Positions 38,548-46,344 of a stretch of DNA of 51,185 bases are shown piece after piece; within the stretch, counting starts at the first letter, position 1, and each line of letters starts with the position of its first letter. This stretch comes from a virus. The position numbers and the translations under genes were made by a program. The DNA lies in the IMG/VR virus record IMGVR_UViG_3300027747_001067, positions 1-51,185 of that record, one strand, 5' to 3'. The notes beneath the pieces were generated by a model. It was not told the origin of the DNA. It saw only the letters and a list, made by a program, of their open reading frames with translations, and did no database searches.

Positions 38548-39288
38548 ATGCCTGGACAAAACCCCGTTGTCGCCGAACACTACAAGGATCAGTTTCAAAC
38601 GATCTCTTTCCCTATTCACGGCAGCACCATTACCCGTGGTGCAATTACTCCGCTGCTCTACGTTGAGAAGCGTCAGATCGTGGTTGACGACGTGCGTCTG
38701 ATTACCCGAGTTGGTGTTGACAGCCTGACTATTGATGTTGGTTTTACCCGTGGCGCAGCTCCAGTTGGTGGCTGGACCGGCACTTACAGTTGCTCGGCTG
38801 CAAATGGTACAACGGTTACTATTGATAGCACTACTAGTGGGTTCCTGACCGTTGGTGACCGACTTGCTACTGTTGCTGGTGCTGCTCTTACCAACATCCC
38901 TGTTGGCGCATACATCCAGTCGTTTGGCACCTACACGGCTGCAGCCGGTACTGGTACTGTCATCATCAGCGATGCTGCTACTAACACTAGCTCTGGTGCA
39001 ACTGGTAATGCGATTGATTTCAACTCGGTGCTTACCGCCCCAATGGCTGCTGCTACGGCAAATGCCAACACCATTGTGGTGGGTGCAATCAACAGCAACC
39101 AGAGCACAGTGCCGACCACGGCTCCCAATAGTTACGCTGTAACGACCCCCAACAACATCGTGCCGGGTCCGGTTACTGTTGGCTCAACGACGACTCTTGG
39201 TGGCGTGCTCAGCATCGAAGCCCGTGGTGCCGCAACTACCAACTACATTGGTACTCTTCAGATCCGTTACCGCGAGCGTCAGGCCTAA
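38548..39288 (+). CDS. structural beta-rich protein (246 aa)
   Basis: A 246-aa, Thr/Ala/Gly/Val-rich protein with many short strands (TSGFLTVGDRLATVAG; GTVIISDAATNTSSG), no Lys/Glu-rich helices, and an N-terminus with EHYKDQFQTISFPIHG. The composition is usual for head-decoration, tail or fibre proteins. It starts four bases after the preceding stop, with only a weak Shine-Dalgarno sequence. It is followed by a tiny frame and a strong terminator, so it closes this transcription block. Confidence 0.65.
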   Translation: MPGQNPVVAEHYKDQFQTISFPIHGSTITRGAITPLLYVEKRQIVVDDVRLITRVGVDSLTIDVGFTRGAAPVGGWTGTYSCSAANGTTVTIDSTTSGFLTVGDRLATVAGAALTNIPVGAYIQSFGTYTAAAGTGTVIISDAATNTSSGATGNAIDFNSVLTAPMAAATANANTIVVGAINSNQSTVPTTAPNSYAVTTPNNIVPGPVTVGSTTTLGGVLSIEARGAATTNYIGTLQIRYRERQA

Positions 39289-39291
39289 GCC

Positions 39292-39339
39292 ATGAAGAAG
39301 AAAGGCCCCAAGAAGGGCGGTTGCGGTTGCGGCCGCTGA
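39292..39339 (+). CDS. possible 15-residue basic peptide
   Basis: ATG at 39292 to TGA at 39339 encodes 15 residues with a Lys-rich start and an end of GGCGCGR. It follows the structural gene by three bases and lies just before the terminator. There is no clear Shine-Dalgarno sequence, but translational reinitiation is possible. Composition is similar in style to the small basic proteins at 25233-25779. It could be chance. Confidence 0.35.
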   Translation: MKKKGPKKGGCGCGR

Positions 39340-39358
39340 GGTAAGATCCCCCGGAACG

Positions 39359-39394
39359 GGCCCCGGATGACGCGAAAGCTCTCCGGGGCCTTTT
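39359..39394 (+). terminator. Rho-independent terminator
   Basis: GGCCCCGGA (39359-39367) pairs with TCCGGGGCC (39382-39390), followed by TTTT (39391-39394). It ends four bases before the ATG of the 1311-aa gene, so that gene must be read by readthrough or a promoter placed within the leader. Confidence 0.85.
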
Positions 39395-39397
39395 CAT

Positions 39398-42300
39398 ATG
39401 ATCCAGAACCAGATCAAAACAGATGAAGAAGGTTTCCCAGATTGGGAGCCTGTTTCATTTTATGACGCCCCCGCCACGATCATTACGCAGATCTACGACG
39501 GCGAGGGATCTCTGGGTCGTGCAGCCCGCACGCTTCTTGACCAGTCCTCGCTCAGTCCCAAGGAGCGTGACTCCTACGTCCAGCGCATCAAGAAGTCCCA
39601 TGGTGGCAATCCGGTCCTTGATACTGTTATTGATATTGCCATGAACCCGCTGACGTGGTTGCTTGTTCTTACCAACCCAGTCACTGCAAAACAGTTCCGT
39701 AATGCCAAAGGCAAAATGTTGGGTGGCGTTTCAGAGATGGGCAAGGTTGGTCGCAAGATTGTGGACGCCCTGCGCGGTGTGCATGCCCTTGGATCTGCGT
39801 TCATGAACGAACACGCAGTCACGTCGCAGGCAATCAACCACTTAGCATCCCGTCAGCAGCAGATCATGGAAACGCTGCAGGAACTGGGGGGTAAGTCGCG
39901 TGGCAAAATGCTTCAGAATCTCACGGAGACCTTGGGCGAAGAGGTGTGGGACTTTGACCACACCCGTTACTCAGGAGAGAAGAAGCGCAAGATCTCCCTG
40001 CTAAACAAGATGCTGGCCGTGGATACCGGCGGGTTCTTCCGAGATGATGCGTTGATGAAGCACCAGCTGGCGGACCTGCCACGCATTGCCGTGGTGTCCG
40101 GCCCAGAAGGCGAGTACGCCCGCATTCTCCCACCACTACCAAAAGGAGAAGGTGAACGGGTTTACATCAAGGGTGCCAAGCTAACACTTGATGGCCAGTT
40201 GCACACGCTGGTTGATCGTCCGCTTGTTGTCAACAGCGAAGAGACTTACGCCCAAGGCAAGCGTCTGCTGGGACGCGACTTTGATTACTTGACGGTAGAG
40301 GAAGTTCCGATCTTGAACTCGTCCCGTCTTCCCATTACCCGCGAAGAGGGCATGAAGCTTCTTGCGGACGAGGGCTTTGACGTGGCTACGGTCAAGGAGT
40401 ACATGGGCGCTGTACGGAAGCAGCAGCGGCACCTGGCTGCTCTTGGCCTTGGACCTACGGTTGCAGGCACTCCTCTTTCTACAGAGGGCTACTTCAACGT
40501 GGACCCGAACAAGGTGCTGCATTCAATCCAGTATTTCAAGGAAGAGCAGGGATTCCGAAATAATTTCAGTGCTGCTGAACAGGAAGCGTTCCATGACATG
40601 GTGGGCACCCTGACGGAAAACATCCTTCCTGACTGGGTTGAGGCGGCTGTTGCCAAGAACACCATTACCAAGACTCGAGTCAATGATCTGATCAAGCGGT
40701 TGTACGAGCCGCAGTTGAACAACCCCCATTACTACCCCCGTAGTCTGGCCAACCAGTGGATGCGAGACCAGAACTTGGCAATGCGTGTGGAACCATACGA
40801 CGTGGCCCGTATGAACACCCGTAACCCAGAGGACAACCTGAAGGTCCGCTCTGCTGCACTGCTGCGTGAACGGCCCGACGTGATGCTGGACCATGGAGAC
40901 TTGGCTGAGTTGCGTGAGATGTTTGGTGACCGGCTGACCGACAAGCAGCACATGATGTGGGACAACCTGATCGAGCGCACCGACAATTTTGTCGCTGAGC
41001 AGATCAGCAAGAACAAGGTGGCTTCCACTCTGCCGTTGGACTTTGAACGGGCCGGCCGTGCGTACGAACAGAAGATGATTGGTCAAGCCATGATGTATGG
41101 CGATGACGTACCAGAACACCTGCTCCAGTCGCTGGAAGAAGTCAAGAAGATTCCTACTCGTGTAGCTAATGAGGAAGACCGCACAAAACTTCCACTCGGT
41201 ACCCCCACAAAGTACCGAGCACAGACACTCAAGAACTTGGGCATCACCGAGAAGACCATGGAAAGCATCTCGTTTGGTGATGCTTCCTACCCCACGCGTT
41301 TGAAGTACAGCTACGCGGCCCGTCAGTGGCGTGAGGAATTGGATCTTGTCTACGGGCAAATGCACAAGACAACCGACCCATTGAAGTTGGAAACTCTTGA
41401 GCGGCGTCGCAAGGCAATCAGCGAGGAACTGGACTTCATCTCCCAGTACCGCATGCCATTCGCTTCCACCCAACAGCCCCGTTCAATGGGTGAGTTCCTA
41501 CGTGTGCTGATGCCACGTGAGAACAAGGAAACCCGGGAACTGGTGGACGGTTTCATCCTACCCCGACTGTTTGGTGGGGCCCAAGGCAAGCACGCTGTAG
41601 CCATGACTGCATTGCAGGCATCGCGTGCCACCATGCAGAAGTTTGTGAACAGTTCGCTGGGCAAGATGCTCCGCGATAGTGGGGGGACACTGGGTCGTAA
41701 TATGTTTGAGGGGGCTCAGGCTTTTGCGGAACGACCTGTCTACATTCAGGACGCAGCCAACTTAAGCCGTAACGCTGCCGGTTACCTGTACTCAACGCAC
41801 TTGTCATCCATCATGACGGGCATGTACAACGCATTCCAGCCGTTTACCTGGGGTGCTGCTTGGGTGGGCGTGCCGGAGGTGATGAAGGCGTACCCCAAGG
41901 TGCTGAAGCAGATGGCGAATTACGAGCGTGAGCGCGTTCGATACGGCATCATCATGGACCCGCAACAGAAACGCGATTTGTTCCGCAAGCACGTCCCGCT
42001 GGCCAATTACCATGGCCGTGATTTGACCATGCTCAATGAAGACTTCCTGTCCACACTAGACAGTGCGATCTTCTCGGGTCGCGTGCAGCGCAAGTCGGGC
42101 ATGCTGAAAACTATCTTCATGGACATGCCACTGAAGTTCTTCCAGAAGATTGAAACAATGAACCGCATCGTCATGGCAGAAGCGGGCTTGTCGTTCTACG
42201 AGAAGCAGCTGGCAGCCAACGGCATGCGTATGGCTCCCATGGAGATTGCAGACAACGTGCAGACGTTGCAGTCCATGGCCAACTTTGCACCCCAGGCCAC

Positions 42301-43333
42301 AACCAAACCTCGAATCCTTTCCGACCCTAACACGGGCGCAGGATTCTTGGCTAACCCAACCATGGGCATGTTGCTGCAGTACCCCCTTCGCTTTGCAACA
42401 AACATCGCCACCTCAGGAATGGTGTTCGGAGGCAAGCGCAGCATCGGCTTGCAGAAGTTCGGCGGACCCGAGTTGTTTGAAGTGCCTGCTCAGGTTGCCG
42501 ACATTGGTCGCGTGCTGGGCATCAGTGCAATCATGTATGAGGTGGGCAAGAACCTCATGGGTCTTGACCTCTCTCCCGGCTTGGGCGCTCAGTCAGCGAT
42601 GGGTCTTGCAGATACTGCCACTCGCGGATGGTTGCCGGTACCTGTGGACATTGCAGTCAACTTGACCAAGGGTCTGCTGGATGACGATAAGGACTCAATG
42701 CGTCGTCAGGTGTTCCGTCTGTTGCCTGCTGGTATCCCACTGTCAAAGGCGTTGGGTGCACTGCCGTCCATGGACAACACTCCAGTGGGCATGCTGCAGT
42801 CGCAGTACGCCGACTGGAAGAACCCTAACCAACAGGGCCTGATTCCCGTCTACAAGGACGACGGAACGCTGCAGTCGTTTGAGTCCCCGCTGGCACTAGT
42901 ACTCAAGGGCGTGGGCTTTGACCCGCGCAAGTACCAGTCCCCCCAAGAGGCGACCAAGTTCCTGCTGTCCAACCGCCAGCAGATTGTGGACATGAAGCGT
43001 CAGTACAAGGACGCGGTGCTAGGTAACAATATGGCCCAGGCATCCAAGATCGAAGAGGAATACAAGACGCGGTTTGGCGTAAGCATGACGGTCAAGCCAG
43101 ACGAGTGGGACTCTGCCATCAAGTTGCGCGAAGTGTCGGTCAGCGAGCGCATGGTGGACTCGATGCCAGCTGATGTGCGTGGTGTCTACCAGCAATCGCT
43201 AGGGGGGCCAATGGGACAGGCCATGGGCTTGCCAGATGGCGGGCTTTACATGGGGGATGCTGCCAAGCAGCGTGACGCTATCCGTCAGTTCTCGTCTGGA
43301 TTATCCAATCCGTCATCCGACGAAGGCAGCTGA
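39398..43333 (+). CDS. large internal virion/ejection protein candidate (1311 aa)
   Basis: The largest protein, at 1311 aa. The N-terminal part has GNPVLDTVIDIAMNPLTWLLVL; the centre is charged and helical with several short hydrophobic segments; the C-terminus is polar. Such giant proteins at the end of podovirus structural arms are usually internal virion proteins ejected into the host. I find no transglycosylase, peptidase or polymerase motif. The ATG at 39398 has no usable Shine-Dalgarno sequence, because the terminator stem occupies that place. Its end overlaps the convergent gene by 49 bases. Confidence 0.75.
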   Translation: MIQNQIKTDEEGFPDWEPVSFYDAPATIITQIYDGEGSLGRAARTLLDQSSLSPKERDSYVQRIKKSHGGNPVLDTVIDIAMNPLTWLLVLTNPVTAKQFRNAKGKMLGGVSEMGKVGRKIVDALRGVHALGSAFMNEHAVTSQAINHLASRQQQIMETLQELGGKSRGKMLQNLTETLGEEVWDFDHTRYSGEKKRKISLLNKMLAVDTGGFFRDDALMKHQLADLPRIAVVSGPEGEYARILPPLPKGEGERVYIKGAKLTLDGQLHTLVDRPLVVNSEETYAQGKRLLGRDFDYLTVEEVPILNSSRLPITREEGMKLLADEGFDVATVKEYMGAVRKQQRHLAALGLGPTVAGTPLSTEGYFNVDPNKVLHSIQYFKEEQGFRNNFSAAEQEAFHDMVGTLTENILPDWVEAAVAKNTITKTRVNDLIKRLYEPQLNNPHYYPRSLANQWMRDQNLAMRVEPYDVARMNTRNPEDNLKVRSAALLRERPDVMLDHGDLAELREMFGDRLTDKQHMMWDNLIERTDNFVAEQISKNKVASTLPLDFERAGRAYEQKMIGQAMMYGDDVPEHLLQSLEEVKKIPTRVANEEDRTKLPLGTPTKYRAQTLKNLGITEKTMESISFGDASYPTRLKYSYAARQWREELDLVYGQMHKTTDPLKLETLERRRKAISEELDFISQYRMPFASTQQPRSMGEFLRVLMPRENKETRELVDGFILPRLFGGAQGKHAVAMTALQASRATMQKFVNSSLGKMLRDSGGTLGRNMFEGAQAFAERPVYIQDAANLSRNAAGYLYSTHLSSIMTGMYNAFQPFTWGAAWVGVPEVMKAYPKVLKQMANYERERVRYGIIMDPQQKRDLFRKHVPLANYHGRDLTMLNEDFLSTLDSAIFSGRVQRKSGMLKTIFMDMPLKFFQKIETMNRIVMAEAGLSFYEKQLAANGMRMAPMEIADNVQTLQSMANFAPQATTKPRILSDPNTGAGFLANPTMGMLLQYPLRFATNIATSGMVFGGKRSIGLQKFGGPELFEVPAQVADIGRVLGISAIMYEVGKNLMGLDLSPGLGAQSAMGLADTATRGWLPVPVDIAVNLTKGLLDDDKDSMRRQVFRLLPAGIPLSKALGALPSMDNTPVGMLQSQYADWKNPNQQGLIPVYKDDGTLQSFESPLALVLKGVGFDPRKYQSPQEATKFLLSNRQQIVDMKRQYKDAVLGNNMAQASKIEEEYKTRFGVSMTVKPDEWDSAIKLREVSVSERMVDSMPADVRGVYQQSLGGPMGQAMGLPDGGLYMGDAAKQRDAIRQFSSGLSNPSSDEGS
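41679..41688 (+). repeat. Polar motif GTGGGGGGAC (plus strand)
   Basis: An exact copy inside the 1311-aa gene, read AGT GGG GGG ACA (Ser-Gly-Gly-Thr). Confidence 0.85.
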
Positions 43334-43728
43334 TGGTTGTCCCACTTACCCATGGTGTAAGCCACAACTTCTTCTGCGGTAAGCCGTTCCATCCAGTGCA
43401 TAAACGATGAGCCACGGTCTGGCTCGTCGGGCTGTTCTTCCCGCCACCTGCGATACAGCATGAACGTGGCTGAGATGACCAACCCTGCCTCTTCTACGCG
43501 CATGGTGTGCACGGCCTCGAGCACACGAATGCGCTCTGAGAACCGATTGACCATCCGCTCGAGCATGTCGGCGTGAGCTTGCAGCTCGCCCTTCTTTTCA
43601 GATGGACGGGCTGGGGTCCGAGGACCTCCATTGACCCTATGCCGGTAGCCACGCATTGCCTTAGAGTCTAACGGCTGGATAACGGTCTGCGAGATGGGGC
43701 TGTTGATTTCGATGTTGATTTGGGTCAT
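43285..43728 (-). CDS. hypothetical protein (147 aa), last gene of the minus arm
   Basis: It starts at 43728, where the ATG overlaps the upstream TGA as ATGA. The N-terminus is beta-like (INIEINSPISQTVIQPL), the middle a charged helix with heptads (HADMLERMVNRFSERIRVLEAV), and a hydrophobic helix (GLVISATFMLY) precedes a Trp-rich, acidic C-terminus. It converges on the end of the 1311-aa gene with a 49-base tail overlap and no terminator between. No family recognised. Confidence 0.68.
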   Translation of the reverse strand: MTQINIEINSPISQTVIQPLDSKAMRGYRHRVNGGPRTPARPSEKKGELQAHADMLERMVNRFSERIRVLEAVHTMRVEEAGLVISATFMLYRRWREEQPDEPDRGSSFMHWMERLTAEEVVAYTMGKWDNHQLPSSDDGLDNPDEN

Positions 43729-44339
43729 ATACGATACCAAAACTGGAACTTGGTCCCGTCGTCTGTAGCCCTCGCGGACCACCTGACGGCTCGGGGGGTG
43801 AGCCTTTGACCCGACCCAAGGATGCCGTCCATGGCATCCCGGATCGGGCCAGGTACTTGGAAGGTAGCGACTCGCCAGCTACCACCTTCCAAGAATGCTG
43901 TGAAGTCTAGGCTGTCCGCCAGCCGCACCACGTTGCCCCGTACGGGCTCCGACTTATCCAGCCACCCTTCTAACGTCTCCTTGGAGGGGGCTCCGTGGAG
44001 GGCCGCCCAGGACGCCAGGAGCCATCGGGTGTGTCCCCCCAGCGGATGGGGGGTCTCCCACAGGTCGAGGGCACAGCGGCTGCGGTAGAGCCCGCGGCGG
44101 GGGGACAGGGTGATGGGGGGCAGGGGGCAGGCTTTGGAACCCCGAATGGTGGTCCAGAACCGGACGGATCTAGGGTTCTTGGCGTCAGGGCGGATGTGTT
44201 GAATGTGGGCCATGCCGTTTCCAGCATGGACCCACTTGCAAAAGGAAGCCCCCTGGACACCGGTCAGGTAATCCAGGGGGCGATCGTGGGGGGACGATTG
44301 TTCGCCATGGTAGTGACTGCTTCCCACAGGGCAAGTCAT
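43725..44339 (-). CDS. hypothetical protein (204 aa)
   Basis: A 204-aa protein rich in Arg, Trp, Pro and Gly. It starts at 44339, 11 bases after the stop of the gene before it, with no good Shine-Dalgarno sequence. A shorter start near 44214 has GGAAACGGC upstream and would remove about 42 residues. It has three Cys in the first 95 residues, no membrane segment, and a C-terminus ending in FQFWYRI. No family recognised. It lies next to the possible ssDNA-binding protein. Confidence 0.6.
   Translation of the reverse strand: MTCPVGSSHYHGEQSSPHDRPLDYLTGVQGASFCKWVHAGNGMAHIQHIRPDAKNPRSVRFWTTIRGSKACPLPPITLSPRRGLYRSRCALDLWETPHPLGGHTRWLLASWAALHGAPSKETLEGWLDKSEPVRGNVVRLADSLDFTAFLEGGSWRVATFQVPGPIRDAMDGILGSGQRLTPRAVRWSARATDDGTKFQFWYRI
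44286..44295 (+). repeat. Polar motif GTGGGGGGAC (plus strand)
   Basis: An exact copy near the 5' end of the 204-aa gene; the coding strand reads TCC CCC CAC. A minus-strand near-copy (CTGGGGGGAC) lies 250 bases away at 44033-44042. Confidence 0.85.
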
Positions 44340-44349
44340 GGCGTTGGAA

Positions 44350-44874
44350 TCAAGACAGCGACAGCGGGGCGACCAAGAACTCCTTGAAGTACTTGGTGCC
44401 GGGCTTGGCCTTGCTCTCGTCGTAACGCGCGCGGAGCTTGACCGGAATCACGTTGCCGTTGTTGATGCGCTCCTGCACGGTCTGCATAGCCATCTGCAGA
44501 TTCTCAGGACGACGGCCGATCAGGGTGGTGAGGTGACCCTTGATGCGCTCCAGTTCGATGCGAGCGCGGGTCTTGGCACCCTCGTCGGTCAACTGGGTGG
44601 GGTCAGCGGGCATCTGGAAGCGGGCACCCGTAAAGCTGCGAGGCTCGGGGCTGCCCGGATCTTCGACCATCTGGTACTGAAACGTGATGTCGATGGACGG
44701 GAACAACTGGCCGTCCTTCTGCTTGAACTCTCCTTCCTCGATGGTCATGCCCGTGACGAGCACGGCGTGGTCACCGGCATCGGGACGCCAGCCTGCGCCG
44801 GAGCCCTCGGTGTTGGCCTCGACCGAGGCGAAGGAGTTGTTGTACGCAGCGAACATGGTGGACTTGATAGTCAT
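44350..44874 (-). CDS. possible ssDNA-binding/recombination accessory protein (174 aa)
   Basis: A 174-aa protein with an N-terminal region of polar turns and a beta-rich body (GDHAVLVTGMTIEEGEF, SIDITFQYQMVEDPG). The helical centre is ERIKGHLTTLIGRRP, and the C-terminal strand is VIPVKLRARYDESKAKPGTKYFKEF. This outline resembles DUF669-type phage proteins that accompany Sak4-like recombinases; the recombinase-like gene is directly upstream. No decisive motif, so the call is tentative. The Shine-Dalgarno sequence AAAGG lies inside a palindrome. Confidence 0.5.
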   Translation of the reverse strand: MTIKSTMFAAYNNSFASVEANTEGSGAGWRPDAGDHAVLVTGMTIEEGEFKQKDGQLFPSIDITFQYQMVEDPGSPEPRSFTGARFQMPADPTQLTDEGAKTRARIELERIKGHLTTLIGRRPENLQMAMQTVQERINNGNVIPVKLRARYDESKAKPGTKYFKEFLVAPLSLS

Positions 44875-44883
44875 GACAGTAAA

Positions 44884-44897
44884 CCTTTCGTGAAAGG
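44884..44897 (-). promoter_or_regulatory. palindrome covering the Shine-Dalgarno site
   Basis: CCTTTCGTGAAAGG is a perfect palindrome apart from a two-base centre. On the minus strand its second arm is the AAAGG ribosome-binding site, nine bases before the ATG at 44874, so the hairpin could block translation. Confidence 0.5.
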
Positions 44898-44983
44898 AGA
44901 TGAAAATGGAAATGAGACACGGAACGAAATCAACGAAACAATCAACACGTTATACGGACTTGTCGATTGAGTAATCGGGAGGC

Positions 44984-45014
44984 GGGGGTGGGACACCGTC
45001 GAGGGCCCACCCCC
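44984..45014 (-). terminator. hairpin between the recombinase-like and ssDNA-binding-like genes
   Basis: GGGGGTGGG (44984-44992) pairs with CCCACCCCC (45006-45014) over nine bases. It lies 15 bases past the stop of the gene at 45029. There is no T-run, so termination may be partial. Confidence 0.5.
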
Positions 45015-45028
45015 AGCCCTTCCGGGGG

Positions 45029-45934
45029 TCAGGGAGTGTTGGCGGTCTTGTAGGCTTCTTCGAACAAGCCCCAAGGGTCAACTGCACTGGTCACGTCGAT
45101 GTCCTGCATCGGCTTGAGAGTGCGAGTACGGATGAGTCGCAGGTAGCGCGGGTCACGGAACGAGATGGTACGCGTGATCGTCTGCTTGGTAACAGTACGG
45201 TTCTGCGTAACCTGCTTCCCGGCCACGGTAACAACTGTTGGTTCCACGGTGGAGACTTCGCGCACTTCCGAGCGCATGGGTGCAATGATCTCTACCACCT
45301 TGGACAGTCGCTCCCGCAGGCCGGGAGGCAGGGACAGGTAGTGCTCCTCTACCTTGGATCCTTCGCCGATCTCCACCCAGTCGCGGGACAGGTGGGCGAG
45401 CAGCCAAACGCCGTAACCATGTGAGCGCAGACGGTGAGCCACATCAATCACCGTGTCGTACAGACGCTCCCACGCTGCAGGACCGTGTGCCTGCTCAAAG
45501 AGTTCCTTGCCCATCTGCCGTGCAACCCACGGCTTGAGCAGACGGATCATCGGGATCATGGTGTCAATGACGACCATTGAGGGGCGCTCGTCTCCGTTCT
45601 TAGCCATATCACATAACTGCTTGATCTTGGCTTCGACGTGGTCCCAGGTAATGATGAGCGGCTTTCCGTCGACGTCCATTGGACGACCATCAAGACCAAT
45701 GCCGGGCCACACTGCACACTTGGCGTGGGGGGACACGGTGCTGGACAGATCGAGGTTGATGACAAAGGCGTCGGGGCAGGACTGGAACAAGTAGGACTTG
45801 CCAGAGTTTTGCTCACCCACGACCATGCCGAAAAGATTACGGAGCGAATAGAGACCAGGTCCACCCTGGAATCCTAGCCCCTTATATGCCCGAACGGGGC
45901 CATTGCCTGCTGCTGTTGTCTGATGAATGCTCAT
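45029..45934 (-). CDS. RecA/Sak4-like ATPase (301 aa)
   Basis: A 301-aa P-loop ATPase. Walker A is GEQNSGKS (40-47) and Walker B is MVVID (120-124). A helical part (VIDVAHRLRSHGYGVWLLAHLS) has a possible sensor. The plan fits the AAA_24/Sak4 group, phage single-strand annealing or RecA-like recombinases. A beta-rich C-terminus (PTVVTVAGKQVTQNRTVT) may bind DNA. It starts at 45934 behind AGGAGAATTCC and overlaps the upstream stop. With the nuclease at 46334 and the possible SSB downstream it would make a recombination module. Confidence 0.8.
   Translation of the reverse strand: MSIHQTTAAGNGPVRAYKGLGFQGGPGLYSLRNLFGMVVGEQNSGKSYLFQSCPDAFVINLDLSSTVSPHAKCAVWPGIGLDGRPMDVDGKPLIITWDHVEAKIKQLCDMAKNGDERPSMVVIDTMIPMIRLLKPWVARQMGKELFEQAHGPAAWERLYDTVIDVAHRLRSHGYGVWLLAHLSRDWVEIGEGSKVEEHYLSLPPGLRERLSKVVEIIAPMRSEVREVSTVEPTVVTVAGKQVTQNRTVTKQTITRTISFRDPRYLRLIRTRTLKPMQDIDVTSAVDPWGLFEEAYKTANTP
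45725..45734 (+). repeat. Polar motif GTGGGGGGAC (plus strand)
   Basis: An exact copy inside the RecA/Sak4-like gene; the coding strand reads TCC CCC CAC (Ser-Pro-His 68-70). Confidence 0.85.
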
Positions 45935-46344
45935 TGGAATTCTCCTGATTGACGTGCGAGTTCACCGAAGGCGTCACCGAATCCCCGCGACGGGCGGAAA
46001 TCAAAAGTTTTTTCGTTGTCAAACTTGACATCCTCCTCCCCCGCATCCGGGCGGGGGCCGGCCCCCCCGCCCGGGGCGGGGACTGGACTCAAACCTTCAA
46101 TATGAACTGTCTTGCGGAACGAGATGCCTAGTGCTTCCAACCACGTGCTGAACGTGGAGAAAGACACCGTGCTTCCGGTTGCCTTCTTGAATGCTGCGTG
46201 CAGCGTGGACTTGTTGGTGATCTCAGTCTCGCTGCGAAGCAGGCCCGCAAGGTAGGGGCGCACAACTTCGGTGAGAATCTGAGTCATCAAACTTCCAAAC
46301 TCGCTGCGTTGCAGCTTGCCTTCTGGGTAGGGATCACTGGACAT
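45931..46344 (-). CDS. hypothetical protein (137 aa), HTH-like N-terminal part
   Basis: It starts at 46344, with AAGGAGACAGCAA upstream, rather than at an in-frame start further back. The first 85 residues are helical (LMTQILTEVVRPYLAGLLR, then KSTLHAAFKKATG and FSTFSTWLEALGISF), which resembles a DNA-binding helix-turn-helix bundle. A Gly/Pro linker encoded by a GC-rich palindrome (46047-46074) leads to an acidic tail. It is coupled to the recombinase-like gene by ATGA. The role may be as DNA-binding accessory. Confidence 0.6.
   Translation of the reverse strand: MSSDPYPEGKLQRSEFGSLMTQILTEVVRPYLAGLLRSETEITNKSTLHAAFKKATGSTVSFSTFSTWLEALGISFRKTVHIEGLSPVPAPGGGAGPRPDAGEEDVKFDNEKTFDFRPSRGFGDAFGELARQSGEFQ

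Noticed and set aside
44031-44130. Dense G/C runs as a possible G-quadruplex or second origin
   Set aside because: They lie in coding sequence of the 204-aa gene, in a Pro/Arg-rich part, with irregular spacing and no repeats like those at 9.8-10.0 kb.
44906-44974. A 22-aa frame on the plus strand with a good AAAGGAG upstream
   Set aside because: It runs against the arm and lies in the leader of a minus-strand gene. Its apparent Shine-Dalgarno sequence is one arm of the palindrome that covers the real site.
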